DNA from: Conidiobolus incongruus B7586
Lineage: Eukaryota; Entomophthoromycota; Entomophthoromycetes; Entomophthorales; Conidiobolaceae
Length of the DNA: 37,625 nt
Assembly (NCBI GenBank): GCA_000697335.1
Contig: JNEM01016399.1
Span: 1-37,625, forward strand
Direction of reading: 5' to 3'
Part shown: piece after piece, positions 23,473 through 32,408 of the stretch
Layout of the letters: every line of letters starts with the position of its first letter
How positions within the stretch are numbered: position 1 is the first letter of the stretch
Translations under genes and position numbers: made by a program
Notes under the pieces: model-generated
What the model saw: only the letters and a program-made list of their open reading frames with translations
Told to the model about the DNA's origin: nothing
Database searches by the model: none

Positions 23473-26400
23473 TTAATCGTGAAAATCTTTCCCATTTTTA
23501 ACCTCTTTTACAATACCTTGACGAATGACAAAATCTCCAAATCTTTCGCCATCGAGACGTTCTAGGGAATATTGCTTGATAAGGGGTCGCAAAGTATCTA
23601 GGATCTGTTGCTCGTCCACCGATTCTTTATACAGTTTGGCTACACGGTCGCCGTAGAAGCCACCACCGAGGAAGAGATTGTAGGTGTTGGGGGCTTTGCC
23701 AACCAGGGCAATTTCCGCGACGTAAGGACGAGAACAGCCGTTGGGGCAGCCGGACATACGGATCACAATGGAATCGTCTCGGAGACCGCAGTCGAGGATG
23801 GTTTCGTCCAATTTGTCGATTAATTTGGGTAGGTAGCGTTCGGCTTCGGCCATTGCAAGACCACAAGTAGGTAAGGCAACGCAAGCCATGGAATTGAGAC
23901 GAAGTTGGGAGAAATTGACATTGGAGAGGTTGTAGCGATCCATCAATTGTTGGAGATGATCCTTATCCTCAGGCTTGACATTCTTGATAATCAAATTTTG
24001 ATTGGGCGTGAGGAGGAAAATATCCTTGTGAGCATTGGCAATCTCTCTGAGACCTGTCTTCCAAGGTCTTCCGGGAGTATCTCTAATACGACCATTCTCA
24101 AGGTAGAGATTATAGTGCCATAAGCCATCGGAATCAGTTTGCCATCCGAATCTATCTCCGTTGTCTGTGAATTCAAAAGGTCTAACGGGCTGGAGGGGAT
24201 ACCCGAGTCTGGTAGCGAGCTCTTCTTTAAATTTTTCTACCCCCATATCTTCAATGGTGTACTTTAGACGAGCATGCTTACGGTTGAGACGTTCACCAAA
24301 ATCGCGTTGGATGAGCATGACCTTTTCACCAACATCAATAGCTTGTTCTGGAGTACAGAAACCGAGAATATCAGCCAATCTGGGATATGTCTTCTTATTA
24401 TTATGGGTAGCACCCATACCACCACCAACAGTAACATTGTAACCAACGACTTTATCATTTTCAATAATGGCAATGTAACCCAAGCAGTGAGCGCGAACAT
24501 CAACGTCATTACTAGGGGGAATAGCAATAGCAATCTTGAACTTTCTTGGCAAATAACTGGGACCGTAAAGGGGTTCAACGTCTTGTACAGCTTGTCCAGC
24601 AACCATCTTGTCATCCAACCAAATTTCGTGGTAAGAATTGGTGCGAGGGAGTAAGTGTGCGTCCAAAGCCAAAGAGAATTTGAAAATTTCGTCATGGATG
24701 GATTTCTTGACAGGGACTGAACTCAACATGATGTTACGGTTGACATCACCACAAGCAGCTAAGGTGGTCATGAGTGCCTTGTTGACACCTTGAATAGTCT
24801 TTCTTAAATTCTTCTTGAGGATACCGTGGAATTGAAGGGTTTGTCTGGTTGTGATCTTAAGACCACCGTCGCAGTATTCTTCGGCGAGTTTGTCCATGGC
24901 GAGCCATTGAGCGGTAGTGAAAACACCCGCACAACCTCTCATACGAGCCATAAATGAGTATGCGAGTTCGAGGCCGCGTTCAATACGTTCTTCTCTGATA
25001 TCTCTGTCGTCTTGTTGGTAGATGCCGTGGAATTTGGTGAGTTTAGTATCTCTATCGCTGAGAGCACCAGTGGATTCGTCGCGAAGACCTTCAGCAATAG
25101 TACCTCTCATGAAATTACTTTGAAGCTTATTCTCGTGATCGCTCAAAGTAGTAGGCAAAGAGAATTGCTCTGAAGCTCCAGAGATAACTTCAGCTCCAAG
25201 AGCTTTCCAGAGTTCGGGCTCCCAAATTTGGAATTGGGTTTCAAAACCATCGGCATCTTGATCGTCTCCAAGACCAACGTCCACGATAGGCTGAGCGTTT
25301 AATGAGATGAGCTTCTTGTGGATATCTTTACCAGGTTTGTTGTAGAAGATAGCATCTTCTTCCTTAGGCCAGTAGTGACTATCACCAAGACCGAATACTG
25401 CAAATCTCAAATTGGGTAAAGTAGTTTCAGAAGCAGATAGAGACTTCCAGAATTCTTTAGCATTGACGGGGAACTCACCTTGGCCAGCGGTTGATACGAC
25501 GAAGAGTAAGAGAGATTCGTGCTGAATGTCTTCAACTGGGACTTCATTAGCGGGATGGCAGCGAGATGAGAAACCACGGATCTTGGCACCGTGATCAAGA
25601 CGACGAGCAACTTCTTCGGCTCTACCACCATCAGAACCGTATAAGACAACAAGAGGAGGACCATTCAATCCGTTCAAAAGCTTGTTCAAAGCATCCTTAG
25701 CATCCTGAACCTTAGCTTCAATTTGGTGTCTGGCATTGATCTGCTGAGAACCGATTTGAGCCTTGGGAATCTGAGCAATCTTTCGAGATACAGCACTCAA
25801 ATGAGAGTTTCTGTCTAAAAAGTCTTGGATTTCCTTTCTAATTGAGCTTGAAAAGAGTTCAAATTGGTCTTCTCCATTCTCTTCGATGGATGGCACCCAA
25901 CGGTAGATGGGCCACTTGCCGGAGTCAATAGCAATCTTGGTTTGTTGCAAAGTGACGACATCTGAAAGGGAGTCCTTATCGCTACCAGTGATGATAGGCA
26001 AATATCCTAATACAACGGAAGGCCCTTTGAATTGATTGGCTTCCAAAACAAATCTGAAGGCTTGGGAGTAAGAATGGTTGATAGCACTAGAAGCGACGAA
26101 TACGTCACCAAAGTTCATGGCGTAGAGACCAAGATCTTTCTTCCTAGGTTGTGTGAGATCTCTGGTACGGGATTCGTCCAAAGCTTCAGTTTCCAGAACC
26201 AAAATGTTGATATCTTCACCTGAGCTGATGACGCTTTGCAAACCACTGTTGCTCAAATCATAAGACCATTCGTCAGAACCGACGAGCCAGTAAGAAGGTT
26301 TGGTGAATAAATAGGATTGAGAGTTGATTTCTTCAAGTTCTGGATTACCATCGATGGATGATTGGGCGAAGAGTTCAATTAAGGTGTCTGCAGCAGTCTT

Positions 26401-27597
26401 GCTCTTTTCAAAGTCATCCTTGACCAAGAGCCAGCTGGCCAATCCATTTCTCAATTCTGAACTAATATTAAGCTTAAAATTCAAAGATACCTTGGTAACG
26501 AGTTCAGTAAATTGTTGTCTCCTCTTGATTTGAGCCAAAATAGCACCATAACCGTATTCGGGACGATTGTAAGTGGATTGACCATAGATGGAAGGGGATC
26601 CAATTTGATTAGCAATAACTAACTGGGAGTCAAAAGCTTGGTTAAGAAGAGAAATATATGGAATGTCATTAGGGAAGATTTGGCTAGAGGTGGTAGCGCA
26701 CACTGGAGAGGCTTTAGGGATGATATCTTCTTTGACTACGAGTCTGACTTTGGAAGCCAATTCAGGCACACTGAGAAGATCTAAATACAAAGGAGCTACT
26801 ACTTGAGTCTTCCAGCTCCATAAATCAAGTCTTTCGATAGAGCTAGAGAGCACAGATTGGAGTTGGCTAGCATTGAATGGTTGATATACTCTGACTCTGA
26901 CATCAGCTTGAGGCAATGAGGCAAAGATATTGAAACCAATGGATAATTGATCCACGTCAATTGAGTTAGACAATTCGAAGGACTTGTAATTGGAAGATCT
27001 CAATTGGTTGATGTGTGCTAAAATATCTTCAATTGTATTCTTGTTGGGCTTGGATTCCTTAGCGTATTGAATCAATTGGTCGATAGAAACTTGTTCTAAA
27101 GGGGCAAGGTTGGACCTTTGATATACCAGATACAGGTCAAACACATGGATGATAATGGAATTGTTATGTAAAGCGGTAGTATGAGCAAGTAAAGCCATAT
27201 CATTAATTTCATCAGCATTATTGGAAAATATGACACCAATTCCCAAATCTTTGAAGGATAATAACGTCGTCAATCTTTCCAAATTGCTAGAAATATCGTG
27301 ACGATCGATGGCTACATGCAAAACAGCAGGTTTCTTGGATTCGGTTAAAACGAATAGAGAAGGCAAAAACTGCGTGATTTGGCTAGATTGGATGAATAAC
27401 GTAGAAACTTCAGTATTTTCCTTTTCCGTTAAGTGGTAGTTCAAAAATGGAGCGACAGGATCTCGATCGGTCTTGAGAGTAACATAGTTCAATGGTTGTG
27501 AGGATTTTTGAGGAATTAATCCAGTAGTAAATATTTTATCAGTGAATTGGGATGCCAATTGAAAGAGTTGGTTGATAACAGAATTACTCTCTGACAT
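23473..27597 (-). CDS. MET5: Sulfite reductase [NADPH] subunit beta
   Basis: The beta (hemoprotein) subunit of NADPH-sulfite reductase reduces sulfite to sulfide for cysteine and methionine synthesis, taking electrons from the alpha flavoprotein (MET10). It is a single coding exon of 1374 residues, close to yeast Met5 (about 1440). Domains in order: an N-terminal pyruvate-ferredoxin-oxidoreductase-like region (about 1-640); a flavodoxin-like domain (about 650-800; PPLVVLYGSDGGRAEEVARR, then STAGQGEFP and FGLGDSHYW); and two sulfite/nitrite reductase repeats (about 865-1374) with GGLKITTRQTLQFHG. The siroheme/4Fe-4S ligands are complete: CVALPTC (C1239, C1245) and SGCPNGC (C1284, C1288). The start follows a probable 5'UTR intron, and Gcn4-type sites lie upstream. 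Codon composition is much less AT-rich than the flanks, as expected for a highly expressed conserved gene. No defect was seen. Confidence 0.97.
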   Translation of the reverse strand: MSESNSVINQLFQLASQFTDKIFTTGLIPQKSSQPLNYVTLKTDRDPVAPFLNYHLTEKENTEVSTLFIQSSQITQFLPSLFVLTESKKPAVLHVAIDRHDISSNLERLTTLLSFKDLGIGVIFSNNADEINDMALLAHTTALHNNSIIIHVFDLYLVYQRSNLAPLEQVSIDQLIQYAKESKPNKNTIEDILAHINQLRSSNYKSFELSNSIDVDQLSIGFNIFASLPQADVRVRVYQPFNASQLQSVLSSSIERLDLWSWKTQVVAPLYLDLLSVPELASKVRLVVKEDIIPKASPVCATTSSQIFPNDIPYISLLNQAFDSQLVIANQIGSPSIYGQSTYNRPEYGYGAILAQIKRRQQFTELVTKVSLNFKLNISSELRNGLASWLLVKDDFEKSKTAADTLIELFAQSSIDGNPELEEINSQSYLFTKPSYWLVGSDEWSYDLSNSGLQSVISSGEDINILVLETEALDESRTRDLTQPRKKDLGLYAMNFGDVFVASSAINHSYSQAFRFVLEANQFKGPSVVLGYLPIITGSDKDSLSDVVTLQQTKIAIDSGKWPIYRWVPSIEENGEDQFELFSSSIRKEIQDFLDRNSHLSAVSRKIAQIPKAQIGSQQINARHQIEAKVQDAKDALNKLLNGLNGPPLVVLYGSDGGRAEEVARRLDHGAKIRGFSSRCHPANEVPVEDIQHESLLLFVVSTAGQGEFPVNAKEFWKSLSASETTLPNLRFAVFGLGDSHYWPKEEDAIFYNKPGKDIHKKLISLNAQPIVDVGLGDDQDADGFETQFQIWEPELWKALGAEVISGASEQFSLPTTLSDHENKLQSNFMRGTIAEGLRDESTGALSDRDTKLTKFHGIYQQDDRDIREERIERGLELAYSFMARMRGCAGVFTTAQWLAMDKLAEEYCDGGLKITTRQTLQFHGILKKNLRKTIQGVNKALMTTLAACGDVNRNIMLSSVPVKKSIHDEIFKFSLALDAHLLPRTNSYHEIWLDDKMVAGQAVQDVEPLYGPSYLPRKFKIAIAIPPSNDVDVRAHCLGYIAIIENDKVVGYNVTVGGGMGATHNNKKTYPRLADILGFCTPEQAIDVGEKVMLIQRDFGERLNRKHARLKYTIEDMGVEKFKEELATRLGYPLQPVRPFEFTDNGDRFGWQTDSDGLWHYNLYLENGRIRDTPGRPWKTGLREIANAHKDIFLLTPNQNLIIKNVKPEDKDHLQQLMDRYNLSNVNFSQLRLNSMACVALPTCGLAMAEAERYLPKLIDKLDETILDCGLRDDSIVIRMSGCPNGCSRPYVAEIALVGKAPNTYNLFLGGGFYGDRVAKLYKESVDEQQILDTLRPLIKQYSLERLDGERFGDFVIRQGIVKEVKNGKDFHD

Positions 27598-27598
27598 C

Positions 27599-27659
27599 CT
27601 ATTAACATATGTTATTTATCAAACATTGAATACATGAATATATAGTTGACAATAATTAC
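27599..27659 (-). other. Probable 5'UTR intron of MET5
   Basis: Just before the MET5 start, the minus strand reads AAG|GTAATT and then, 61 nt later, TTAATAG|G followed by the ATG. The length matches the other introns here. Removing it also removes an out-of-frame ATG (12 nt upstream of the start) that would otherwise open an upstream reading frame overlapping MET5. In-frame stops lie upstream of the donor, so it does not extend the protein. Confidence 0.45.
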
Positions 27660-27973
27660 CTTAAATTATGTATTTAATGAATAAAAATATAATTAACAAT
27701 AATAGATTGTATAAAGGAATTGATTATATATGACAATTTAAATAATTAAAAATCCTATATCATTAATATTATTAACAATTTTTTAAATTATTTATCCAAC
27801 TTTTAAAGATATTTATTGTTTAAATAGTATTGATAATTTACCAGAGATTGATTAGATCATCAGAATTCTGATTAATTTTATCAAATTAGATCTTATGAAT
27901 CTATTGAATTGAATCAGAATTGATTAAAAGCTCGCAAATTTGAGATAAATTCAAGCAATTTTTAATTGGAATC

Positions 27974-27981
27974 ACGTCATT
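27974..27981. promoter_or_regulatory. CRE/Cbf1-like half site TCACGTCA upstream of MET5
   Basis: TCACGTCA lies about 377 bases before the MET5 start. It shares the CACGT core with the Cbf1 element of yeast sulfur genes and resembles a bZIP CRE, but it is not the full CACGTG palindrome. A GC-rich octamer is unusual in this gap. Function is inferred. Confidence 0.3.
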
Positions 27982-28014
27982 TTAATTTCAATATATAAAT
28001 ACCTCGATTTATTG

Positions 28015-28021
28015 ACTCAGC
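28015..28021. promoter_or_regulatory. Gcn4/AP-1-type site TGACTCA upstream of MET5
   Basis: TGACTCA, the core bound by Gcn4 and related bZIP factors, lies about 418 bases before the MET5 start. In yeast, sulfur amino acid genes respond to Gcn4, which fits this position. The 7-mer also occurs by chance elsewhere in the window (TGAGTCA near 2600). Confidence 0.35.
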
Positions 28022-28267
28022 TATTGAATTAGTAATATCAATTAACTATTCTGATTGGAAAAAATAATTTTCAAATATCCTTATTTTACTATATAAATCA
28101 TTGAAAACTAAAAATATATTATATATTAAATTACAATTTAATTAGATATCATTATTTGAATTTATGAGAAATAACAAAATTATTTTTCAAATTATTTTCG
28201 TAAAAGGAAATTCTGGATCTATTCATTCATTTTTCTTTGACAAATATTTTTTTATATCAAATAAAAG

Positions 28268-28276
28268 ATGAGTCAT
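28268..28276. promoter_or_regulatory. Perfect 9-bp Gcn4 palindrome ATGAGTCAT
   Basis: ATGAGTCAT matches the full Gcn4 consensus and lies about 671 bases before the MET5 start. With TGACTCA at 28015-28021 and TCACGTCA at 27974-27981, it forms a loose group of three bZIP-type sites in about 300 bases. No other gene lies nearby. Confidence 0.35.
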
Positions 28277-29527
28277 CAATTCAAAAATTTTTTTCATTTG
28301 TTTAATAATAAAAGTAAAAGGTTTATGATTTCTTATTATTGCTTTATTCAGCAACTCAATATTTTGAAAAAATTTGATATATCATTAAACCTCAAATTGT
28401 TAGTATTTCAATTCAATCTCTGTTCAATAATAATATTATGATTCATTTTTGAATATCAGATAGTCTAACTATATTTAAATATACTAACTAAACTACCCAG
28501 CTTTACATTCAACTTAGGTGTTTATCTCTATATTTAATGATAATAGCTGAATTTTCAAATCACCATATTCATTTGACAGATTTAATATTCTTAAATTCCA
28601 TTATACTCACTTAAATTTATCATCCGATAGATTTATTAAATGGATATTGGCTAAATAAACGATTACATAATAAACATTTAGGTTTGAATATTTTGCTTGT
28701 ACTTTTGCTGTATCCATAACAAATTCAAATTCAAAACTTATAACCAAATATTATTTTAAACTATTTTTCAAGATTTTTCAAAATTGTAAATTTGAGATTA
28801 ATTTTTAAATACTGTATTATAATATAAAATCTAATAATTATTGAATACATTTAATAGTTAAGAATATGTTATTTTTTATCTACTCCATGTATCTTTATTA
28901 CTATAATTATAATAATAATTACTAGTTGCTATGTCAGAATAAATTCTAGATTTCATATTGCAGTCTATTAAATTCCAAATTTAATTTATCTCCCAAAATA
29001 ATTTGAAAAAATTTAAAAACTCGTTTTCAGAAAATTAAATATTACATTAGAATTGAAATAGGAAATTTTTTAATATCCAAATTTTCCAACGTATTATTAG
29101 TTTCAAAAAAAACTATATACAAAATAAATAGGATAATATATAGTCTGACACTACATATATACTGGTATATAATTTTCTAATTAAAATATTAACTTTTAAT
29201 AATTTATTTTTGAATTTAATTATACTTAATCTAAATAGTGATTATCTAAGATCTTTTATTTTTATATCAATGAAACTCAACCATAAACTTTGTAGAATTA
29301 TTTAAAATTTACAATTTTTAATAAAGATAATGCTTGATTTAAATTTACTATTTAGCACTAGTTTATTTATTTTAAAGCTGAAAAGGAAACTATCTAAAAT
29401 TTGCTAACATTTAAATAATTAATTTCAACTATTATATTTACAATTATTAACAAGGTAAAAGACTATATTAAATATCACACTTGTGTTTCAGCTAAAAATT
29501 ATAAAAAAATTATAATTTAAGATATAC

Positions 29528-29791
29528 ATGTATACTATATATATATTTATTACCAAAATAGTTCTCCAAATTCTTATTAATAATTCTATATTAATTTTAA
29601 ATTTTAATCACCTGGCTAATTTATATAGTGAATATAATTATAAAAGTGATGTTGATTTAGCTAATAAATATGGTACTTGTTCTTTTTTAATATCTTACTA
29701 TTATTCTCAGATCAAAGCTAATTATTATATTTTTTTAAGAATTAAAACTAACTTTTTTAGTTTACATATAATTTTAAATGCTATTAATTAA
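29528..29791 (+). CDS. Doubtful 87-residue open frame
   Basis: The frame begins at ATG and is open for 87 codons in DNA where stops are frequent. The start is hydrophobic (MYTIYIFITKIVLQILI), which could pass for a signal peptide or membrane segment, and the middle has a less biased stretch (YKSDVDLANKYGTC). No homolog is recognised, codon use mirrors the local AT bias, and no clear promoter or poly(A) context sets it apart. It is most likely chance, or a decayed small gene. Confidence 0.15.
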   Translation: MYTIYIFITKIVLQILINNSILILNFNHLANLYSEYNYKSDVDLANKYGTCSFLISYYYSQIKANYYIFLRIKTNFFSLHIILNAIN

Positions 29792-32408
29792 ACAATTTAA
29801 TATAGAATTATAAATTAATATATTTTGAACTTTAATAAAGCTTACTATATATATATTATTTATATTATTCTAAATTTAATTCTCTCTTTATATTATACTG
29901 CGTTTAAACCCAAATAAGTTTATAATATGATAAAGTTTAAACCTGGTTTAAATAATAATTATAATATAATTAAAGAGTAAAAAAACTAGAATAACTATAA
30001 ATAAACAGAACTTACTAAAATATAGCTATAAATTATAAGATTAATAATAAGTTATTATAATTAATAAATCATAGATTCTTTTATATTTTCTTATTCCAAA
30101 ACAAAAATTAAGATATTAGATCAGGTTAAAATATGTTTGTATATAAATCCCAATAAATAAATAATTTATTTCTAAGTAAATTTATATTATATTAACAGAT
30201 TTCAATAGAATTTTATATGTTTATTTGGTGTTTGAAATAAAAAATAATAATAGGTTTGATATTTCATTTAAAATATAAACATTTTTAATTAATTTTTGGA
30301 TATAATTTAAGTATTTATATGATTCTATATAATAATTATAAAATATATTAAATTAATAAATTATTTTCTAATTAAAATTAATTTAAAAAAAATTATAATA
30401 TACTATATAACTATTTAATAATATTCTATATATTTTGAAATATTTTAATAACTATATAATATATTAATAACAAAAACTTTTGGAAATTAATTTATATAAA
30501 ATTATAAAATTTAAATAATAACAAAGCTTTATAAATAAAATTAATTAAAATCTTTAATAAATGATATTTAATAAAAATAATAATATTCATTATTAATAAA
30601 CTTTTAATATTTCAAAATAACTTTTTTCATTAAAGATAAATATTGGATAATTTATAAACTAATTAAATTTATTCTTGAAAACCTATTTATATAAAAAAAT
30701 TTATTAATTATAAAAATCAAATATAGTCTTAAAAGTTATAACCTGTTGAATATACTAAATATAATTATTTTTTTAATTTTATTATATGATAAACTTTTAT
30801 AACCTAAACTTTATATATTCTATAATATAACATAGTATAATATATATTTTAACTTATAATTAAAATATCAATTGATTATTATATTATTTAAAAAATTTAA
30901 AAAACTTGCAATATATTGGTATTTGTTTAAAAAACTATAAATTATTTTAATTTAATTTAACGTAATATTCTGTTTATAGGTAAAGGATTATAGAACAAAT
31001 TTTGAAATTAATAATTAATGATAATTAAATAAATAACCATTGACTTTAGTTATAACTTGATAAACTCTGTTTAGTTATAATTACTTTATTTTTTTTTAAA
31101 TTATTTACTATATTAAAATTTATTGAATTTCATTTTAATTAATCAAATTAAGTTTGAGCTTAAAATTATATATAATATACTTATGTAATGAATATTAAAT
31201 TACTCTTAGAATCGTGTAATTAAAATATGAATATGTGATTTAATATATCCTTGTACTTTATTAATAAGAGAAAAATGATTAAAAAATTAACATTTTAAAC
31301 TTTGATAAATTTTTGAAAAATTACCCTTTTAGCTTTAAAATAAAAAATATAGCTATAAATGATAATTTAGAATAAAATGTTATTTCTGTAAGTTAATTTC
31401 AAATCATAAATAATTTTAAAAGGGTTATGGTTGAGTTTTAATAATACTAAAATAACAAGCTTTGGATAATTATTTTTTGGTTTAAATATGATTATATTTA
31501 ATAAAAAATATATAAAAAATATTTTGATACAAAAATATTTATAAATCAAAATATAACTATATAATTTCAAAGTATCAATTCTATTATCTATTTTATATAT
31601 AATTCATTTTAAAACCAATAATATTTTTGAACATTTAAAAATTAAAAAAAATTGCCATTTTTTAATCTGATAATTTGTGAAATAGCCAATTTCAGTTTTT
31701 AATAAAAACTATTTTTCAGGTATCAAAAGTTTGCAAAAAAAAAATTAGTATTTAAAGAAAAAGTATAGATTTTATATTATATACATATCTTTTAAATTAT
31801 ATATCAGAAATTTTATTTAAGTTTCGATCCAAAAAAGGTATTACTTAAAATTTTGAGTTATATTAACAATCTTATTTATTGAATAAAATATTATTTTATA
31901 TTTTAATATTAATCTCATATAGTTATTAATTATATTTACTATATATTTTACTATTTTTTTAAATAAAATTATTTCATTTAATTATTCAAATATTAATAAA
32001 TTATAATTATATCTTAAGTTTTATTAAATATGAAAAAAAATCTAAATATATATATATATATATTGTACTTTTAAAATATATTGATAATGGATGAAACTAG
32101 TATTGTAAATCCTGTTATATATTGAATATAATAAGTCTTTTTAACCATAATCAATAAGATTGATTTAAAATTAATTTTTTTTCATATCAAAATGGTATAT
32201 AATTTGTAAGAAACAACTCAATACAATTGGTTATTATAATTGCTAATAATTGTAAAAAAATAATTTATATCCAAAGTATTATTTCCTTTTATAATTCATT
32301 AAATTCAATTAATATTTATCAAAATTAAAAAATTATCAAAAAACTGAAGGAATAGTGTTAAAGAGAAAATAGAATGTATCAAGTTATTGGACCTAACTCC
32401 TAGTGCAA

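Larger units (their letters stand above)
27660..32408. other. AT-rich desert between MET5 and the repeat-rich secreted protein gene
   Basis: About 4.75 kb. The first 700 bases probably hold the MET5 promoter. The stretch from about 29800 to 31700 is the most AT-rich in the window and has very few CG dinucleotides. An 87-codon ATG open frame on the plus strand (29528-29791) is longer than such DNA usually allows but is rich in Ile, Asn, Tyr and Leu, with no known domain. An AT dinucleotide run lies at 32046-32063. Confidence 0.5.

Noticed and set aside
24264-24695. Open frames on both strands inside the sulfite reductase gene (24264-24695 minus, 24274-24654 plus)
   Set aside because: They lie wholly within a conserved 1374-codon frame with intact active-site motifs, so they are shadows.
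31367-31570. 67-codon minus-strand open frame
   Set aside because: Same AT-driven composition as the surrounding gap; no supporting signals.
27660-32408. Possible transposon or retroelement remnant in the large desert
   Set aside because: No terminal repeats, target-site duplications or recognisable protein motifs were seen; AT richness alone does not support it.
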